Source of the DNA: Astropecten irregularis
Lineage: Eukaryota > Echinodermata > Asteroidea > Paxillosida > Astropectinidae
NCBI GenBank assembly: GCA_963971285.1
Contig: OZ020259.1
Span: forward strand, 4,712,001 to 4,776,000
Length of the DNA: 64,000 bases
Direction: 5' to 3'
Shown: positions 38,101 through 44,100 of the stretch, in pieces
Numbering within the stretch: the stretch's first letter is position 1
How the letters are laid out: every line of letters starts with the position of its first letter
The notes under the pieces: generated by a model
What the model was told of the DNA's origin: nothing
The model's input: the letters and a program-made list of their open reading frames with translations, nothing else
The model's database searches: none
Program-made: the position numbers and the translations under genes

Positions 38101-41100
38101 AGGCGTTGGAGATATCCTAGACCACATCATCTTCGGTGACCACGATTTGGAAGGCTCCTCGCCCTCAAGACAGAGAGTGGAGGTTGAGCGGATCATGGTG
38201 CATCCAGGGTATAGCACCAGCAGGCACGATAACGACGTGGCCCTGCTCAAGCTCAGCCGACGAGTCCGCTTCGACGTGAACGTGTCACCGGTGTGCGCCG
38301 AAACGGAACCGTACGAGGTCCAGAGATACAAGGAGTGCTACATCGCTGGGTGGGGACATACGGTGGAATCAGGTATGGCTGCTAATTCACGGTTGCATAG
38401 CTGTCAATAATTTCCAGGCCTTGATTTTTAAGGAGAGTGAGAGTGATCACTCTCCTCCGCTCTCCTTAATGTTTTCCAAGGAGAGTGAAAAAAGAGCTCC
38501 TGCACAATTTCAGGAGAGCTGCCTTTTTCAAAACATCACATACATTTTTCCACCCAATATTTACTTTTTGGAGGAACATAGAAAAATGTTCAACAGGACA
38601 AGCAAAATTGTTCATGTTCTCTTTTTCCAACACTGGACACAAGCGGAAACTTGGTTTAGCAAGAGCAAACTGCTCTCTTTATTCACTAGTATGAGTAGGC
38701 CCTATGTTGATTTAAGGAGTTGTATTTGCAGGCTCAAACTTGATTTTTGTTAATCATCCCCTTACCTTCCTACCCCTTTCAACCCACCCGTCCCACACTA
38801 CTGTATCCAATTGATGTTCGTTCAATTCAAGTAGTCTACTCTGTACTCGTATAGGCCTATATGTCTCTATTGGTAATTCCTTATGTAACTTATTTGTATG
38901 ATATGTAAAGTCCTATTAATTATTTCTTTGATGTTAATATTACTGTATAATCGTTAACTGGAGCTGCTCCCTCAGGAGGCCTTTTTTATATTTGTTGCGA
39001 TAAAGTTCTACTTTAAAAATGAAAATATTAATCATGTCTTTATTAACAAGGAAATGTCATGGTTAGCAAATGTTTTTGTGCTAAGCAGGGCCGTGAAATT
39101 GGCCCCATGTGTGTTGCCCTAAGTGGGAAACACGTTACCGTAAAAATGTATACCGAAATTGTTGACAGTGTACACTCTGCTTTACTGACTCCCCACTTAT
39201 TATCTCAGATATCAGGATCAGATAAATTTGTTCTGGTCTTCCCCTTCTTATTCTAGGGAACAATTCCAAGATTCTTCAAGAAGCCCAGATACCCCTGGTC
39301 AGTAAGGACATCTGCTTTGAACAGTTCCGCGGGAAAGTGTCCGAGACATTTAGCATCATCACGGACAACATGATCTGCGCCGGGGATGACACGGGCGGTG
39401 TGGACTCGTGCCAGGTATGACGATATCCTCCGTGATCGCTGTCGTCTGGTACGGTATTTTGGGTAAACCATTTTGTATGGGGTAGTTTCGCCAAGTTGGT
39501 GTTACACTGTAAAATAGACACTTCTTAGGAAGGAGGTATGAAGGAAGAAACCTGTACATGCACGGAGGCATAGGTAGGCTCATTAAACCGTTGGTTGCTT
39601 GTAAGAGGCGTTCGAAAGCCGGCACAAACATTGTAAAAATAAGAACACCATAGGACATTTCGTCCATAGTTTGGGACAAAATATTGCATCCTTCAGTTTT
39701 TGTGAGCAGGTGTTTGGTTTAGGACGTTGTCCGCCGCCGTATGACAAAGCTTGGAGTTAGGAGGGCCTAACGTTTCGATCCTAGCAGGATCTTTCTCTAA
39801 GTCTGCTAGGAGTTAGGAGGGCCTGACGTCCGTGTCGATCCGAGTTGGATCTTTCCCAAAGGCTACTTGAAGTTATATTGGAGGGCCTGACGTTTCGATC
39901 CAAGCAGGATCTTTTCCAAAGGCTGCTTGAATTAAGGAGGGGCTGACGTTCCGATTCCAACAGCAGGATCTTTCTCAAAGGTTGCTTGGAGTTAGGAAGG
40001 CATGACATTTTGACCCTAGCTGGATCTTTCTCAAAGGCTGCTTGGAGTTAGGAGGACCTGACGTTTCGATCCAAGCAGGATCTTTCTCAAAGGCTGCTTG
40101 GAGTTAGGAGGGCCTGACGTTTCGATCCTAGCAGGATCTTTCTCGAAGGCTGCTTGGAGTTAGGAGAGCCTTGACGTATCGATCCTAACAGGACCTTTCT
40201 CAAAGGCTGCTTGAAGTTAGCAGGGCCGGACGTTTCAATCCAAGCAGGATCTTTCTCAAAGGTTGCTTGGAGTTAGGAGGGCTGACGTTTCGATCCAAGC
40301 AGGATCTTTCTCAAAGGCTGCTTGGAGTTAGGAGTGGCTGACGTTTCGATCCTAGCAGGATCTTTCTCAAAGGCTGCTTGGAGTTAGGAGAGCCTGACGT
40401 TTCGATCCTAACAGGACCTTTCTCAAAGGCTGTTTGGAGTTAGGAGGGCTTGACGTTTCGATCCTGGCAGGATCTTTCTCAGAGGTTGCTTGAAGTCAGG
40501 AGAGCCTTGACGTTTCGATCCTAGCAGGACCTTTCTCGAAAGCTGTTTAGAGTTAGGAGGGCCTTACGTTTCGATCCTACAGCAGGATCTTTCTCAGAGG
40601 CCGGAGACAGATTCTGCAATAGGGTCCAAACGAATAGGCCCCATCCCAACTCAAATCATTTCAGGCTAATATTTTGGTTGAAGAGCACTTTACAACAGGC
40701 TGATTTGCCTTGTTAAGTATGGACTCATAGTCTTGCTATCAGTTCTTTTAATAGACACACTTCATGTTCCGTGACCAAACCTACCTTTCCCTTTCCAGAG
40801 TGACAGTGGCGGTCCCCTGACGTGCCGTGGTACTGACGGGTCGTGGCGCGTCGTGGGACTGACCAGCTTCGGCTACGGCTGCGGTCGCAAGGAATTCTCC
40901 GGCGTGTACACTCGGGTCTCTCGCTATTGGGATTACATTTCATCCACAGTCCGAGGAGGTAATGGGAGACTTTTGAGAACCGGTCTTCGGGTCAACTGCG
41001 CACGCGCACCGACACATGTACGCATGCGCAAAACAACGCGCGCATGCTCACAATTGCGTGCGCGTGCGCTGTTGATTTGAAGACCGGTTCTCAAAAGTCT

Positions 41101-44100
41101 CTTATTAGGGAGACATCAGGTCGAATAAAGACGTCTCTTGAAGCTTCCAATTTCATCCATAGTTCAAGGACGTAAAAGAAACAAGCAATTCTAGTATGAC
41201 GCAACTTGAAGACTGGTTCGTGCTTTTTTGTAAAATTGTAAGACAGAAATAGATGGAATTGGTAATTTGATATCCAAAGTTTTTCAAATGAAAATTTCGC
41301 AAAGACAAAAATTGAAAGTGGAGTGCAGTAGATTGAGTAGAATGGATTTTAATGCAGAGAGATTGTCAGCTTCGTGAGGGACTGAATTTCCCACGTGTTT
41401 ACGATGTAGAATCTTTCCTTTTGCAAGTTGCTGATTAGTCTGCGTGCATGCAAATTTTATGCAAATTTTATGCAACGCGGCACATCAGCCTATCAGATCT
41501 GTCCAATCAGATTTCCGTCTGGATCGTGACGGAGGATGTTGAACTTGATTGGTCAAAACCTGGAGGTCACTGCTGGGTTGGCATGCATAATAAATCAGGA
41601 AATATGCATGCATGTGGTACTGACTCTCGCTCGCTGTGCGGCGAGTGCGTGTCCACATACACTAGTTGCTGACTGGGTTTAGCCTGGTGAAATGCGATGC
41701 CGCAATAATGTAGGTCTTTTCTGTGATTGAAGACATAATGGTAATTGCTTTTCGTCTCTTTTACCTTTGCTCTTCAGAGCCTAAAGTTCACTGTCAAGAG
41801 CTAACGGATCCGACCTGCTTGGGGCGTCTCCCTTATACCAAAGTCTTCCCGTACTCTCAGGGCGAGCTGGCCTATTTCATGACTCTCCTACCCAACTCCT
41901 CGGACTCCGGGACCGTCAACAGGTCGACCGACCTCGCCGCCCCGTCCCCGGCCTCTGCATCCTCCCTGGAGCGGATGGAGACCCTGGTGTGCCTGACGGT
42001 CTTCCCAAGCTGCGAGGAGACGGTCGGTCCTCCCGTCGTGCCCTGTAGGGAGTTCTGCAGGGCCACCGTTGACTACTCCTTCGCCATGTTGGCGCGCTGT
42101 GAGAAGTACCCGGATGGCGTGACGAGCGACGACGTATTCTGCACACAAGGTATATAACACTAATATGAAATTTGTTGGTGGGCTGTGTCCCAATTCTCTG
42201 GCTGCGACCGCAAATAACACACAAGTCTATGGAAATGGCTGCAGTCACTGGCTAGTGGCTGCCATAGGTACATGCGTAATTTGCAGCCGCAGCCAGAGAC
42301 TTGCAACACGGCCTTATTTCAAACTGGGTTGATATACACCGTTTTTGGCATCCATTTAGCGATGCTTTTTATATGCCAAACAATACGGGCGATCTCCACC
42401 ATGAGTTTGAAATGCGTTGGCCAATCACAATGCGCGGAATTAATTTTATCAACAAAATGAAAACAACGAATTTTGCAACATTTCATTTTTGGCATTGCTG
42501 CATATTTTATCAAGGCTGCACATTCCATGATTACATTACCATAACAAATGACACATCAATGTTAATAGGGATAATCACGTTTTGCAATGATACAGTTCAC
42601 ATAATTATGATTTTGGAGCAATAAGAAACTTATTACCCCTCAAACTTGAGTTTTGATGAGTTTAGTATTAACCACCTCCTTCCCACTCGTATCGCCATGA
42701 CAGGTATAAACTCCGACTGTGGACCCACCGACCTCCATCCCACACCAACGAACCACAGCGTGATCAACTCGCCTCACCTCCCAGGTAGCTTCGACGAGCG
42801 ATCCATGGGCTGCACGTGGAGGGTCAGTGGGCCTCCCCACACGGCCTTCATCTTCAAGTTTACGGTGCTGGAACTACCACAGACGGGCCAAGGTAAAGTC
42901 ATCACCATCGGCGCAGGGAATAACGCCAAAAACAGGTTGGTCAAAAAGGATTTCTATGATAGAAATTTTAATAATATTATCTTTTTCTATAATAGACATA
43001 AATGTCATGGTAAGCAATTTTTTGTGTGCTAAGCAGAGCCGTGAAATTGGCCATAGGTTCTTCAGAGCTTGCGACGGATGCACATCAAGGAGCCAACGAT
43101 TATTAATTCCTTTAGCTAGCAGCAGACCGGAGCTGCAAGATCAGCCCCGTGAAATGACCGCTAATGAAGCGTGCTTTGTTTTGCCTGTTTATCCGTTCGA
43201 GTGGAAAGGGAAATCTCTGCCTGCCAAGGGTGAACAATCCGTGCGACCTTATAATCGCGCACGGCATTCGCTCGCAGCAAAGCCGCGGACTTTTAAAGTT
43301 CTGTGACACCTAGCCGATCTGACTCACCGGAGCGATTATAGGCCTAAACCGGAGCACAGATTTGTCGATTTCCGGGAATCGGTACTACGGTAAACGGTTT
43401 CAAACCGGTAATACTGTTTCAAATCGGCACAACGGTTGCAGATCGGCAAAACTGGTTCAGATCGGCAAAACTAATTCAGATCGGTTAAAGCGGTTTCAAA
43501 TCGGTAATACTGTTTCAAATCGGCAAAACGGATTCAGATCGGCAAAACGGATTCAGATCGGTTAAAGCGGTTTCAAATCGGTAAAAATGATAACATGTAT
43601 TAATATTTTTCTTCTTCATGTTTCACTGACAGATCTAGCGCCCTCTATAAACTCTTCGGGCCAGAGCTCCCTCGCCCTCTAGTGGTGAAATCTAACCAGG
43701 CCTGGATTTCATTTGCCAGCATGTCAGGATTGTTTGATGACGAACCGCGCGCTTTTCGCTTCACCGTCGAGGTACACGTCATAGATATCCCTGACACAGG
43801 TAACAACAATACATAAATACATGTTTAAAAAGAATTAATGTTAAGATTTGAATTAAAAAACGAAATTGCCAGGAATCCTGCTTTCTGGTTGCAGAAAACG
43901 TAGAGCGCCACCAAAAGTTTGCAACGCGTTGGCCAATCAAAATGCACAGAATTTGTCGACCCAATAAGTGTCTGGGGCCTTTCTCAAAGTTCGGCTCTGG
44001 CTCAGGCTAATTCATTTCGTGAATCCATCCTGAAATAACGGGTATCGAAATAGACACTTTTGGTTGCGGTTCGGAAGGGGATTCTCTGGTTTGAAAGAGA

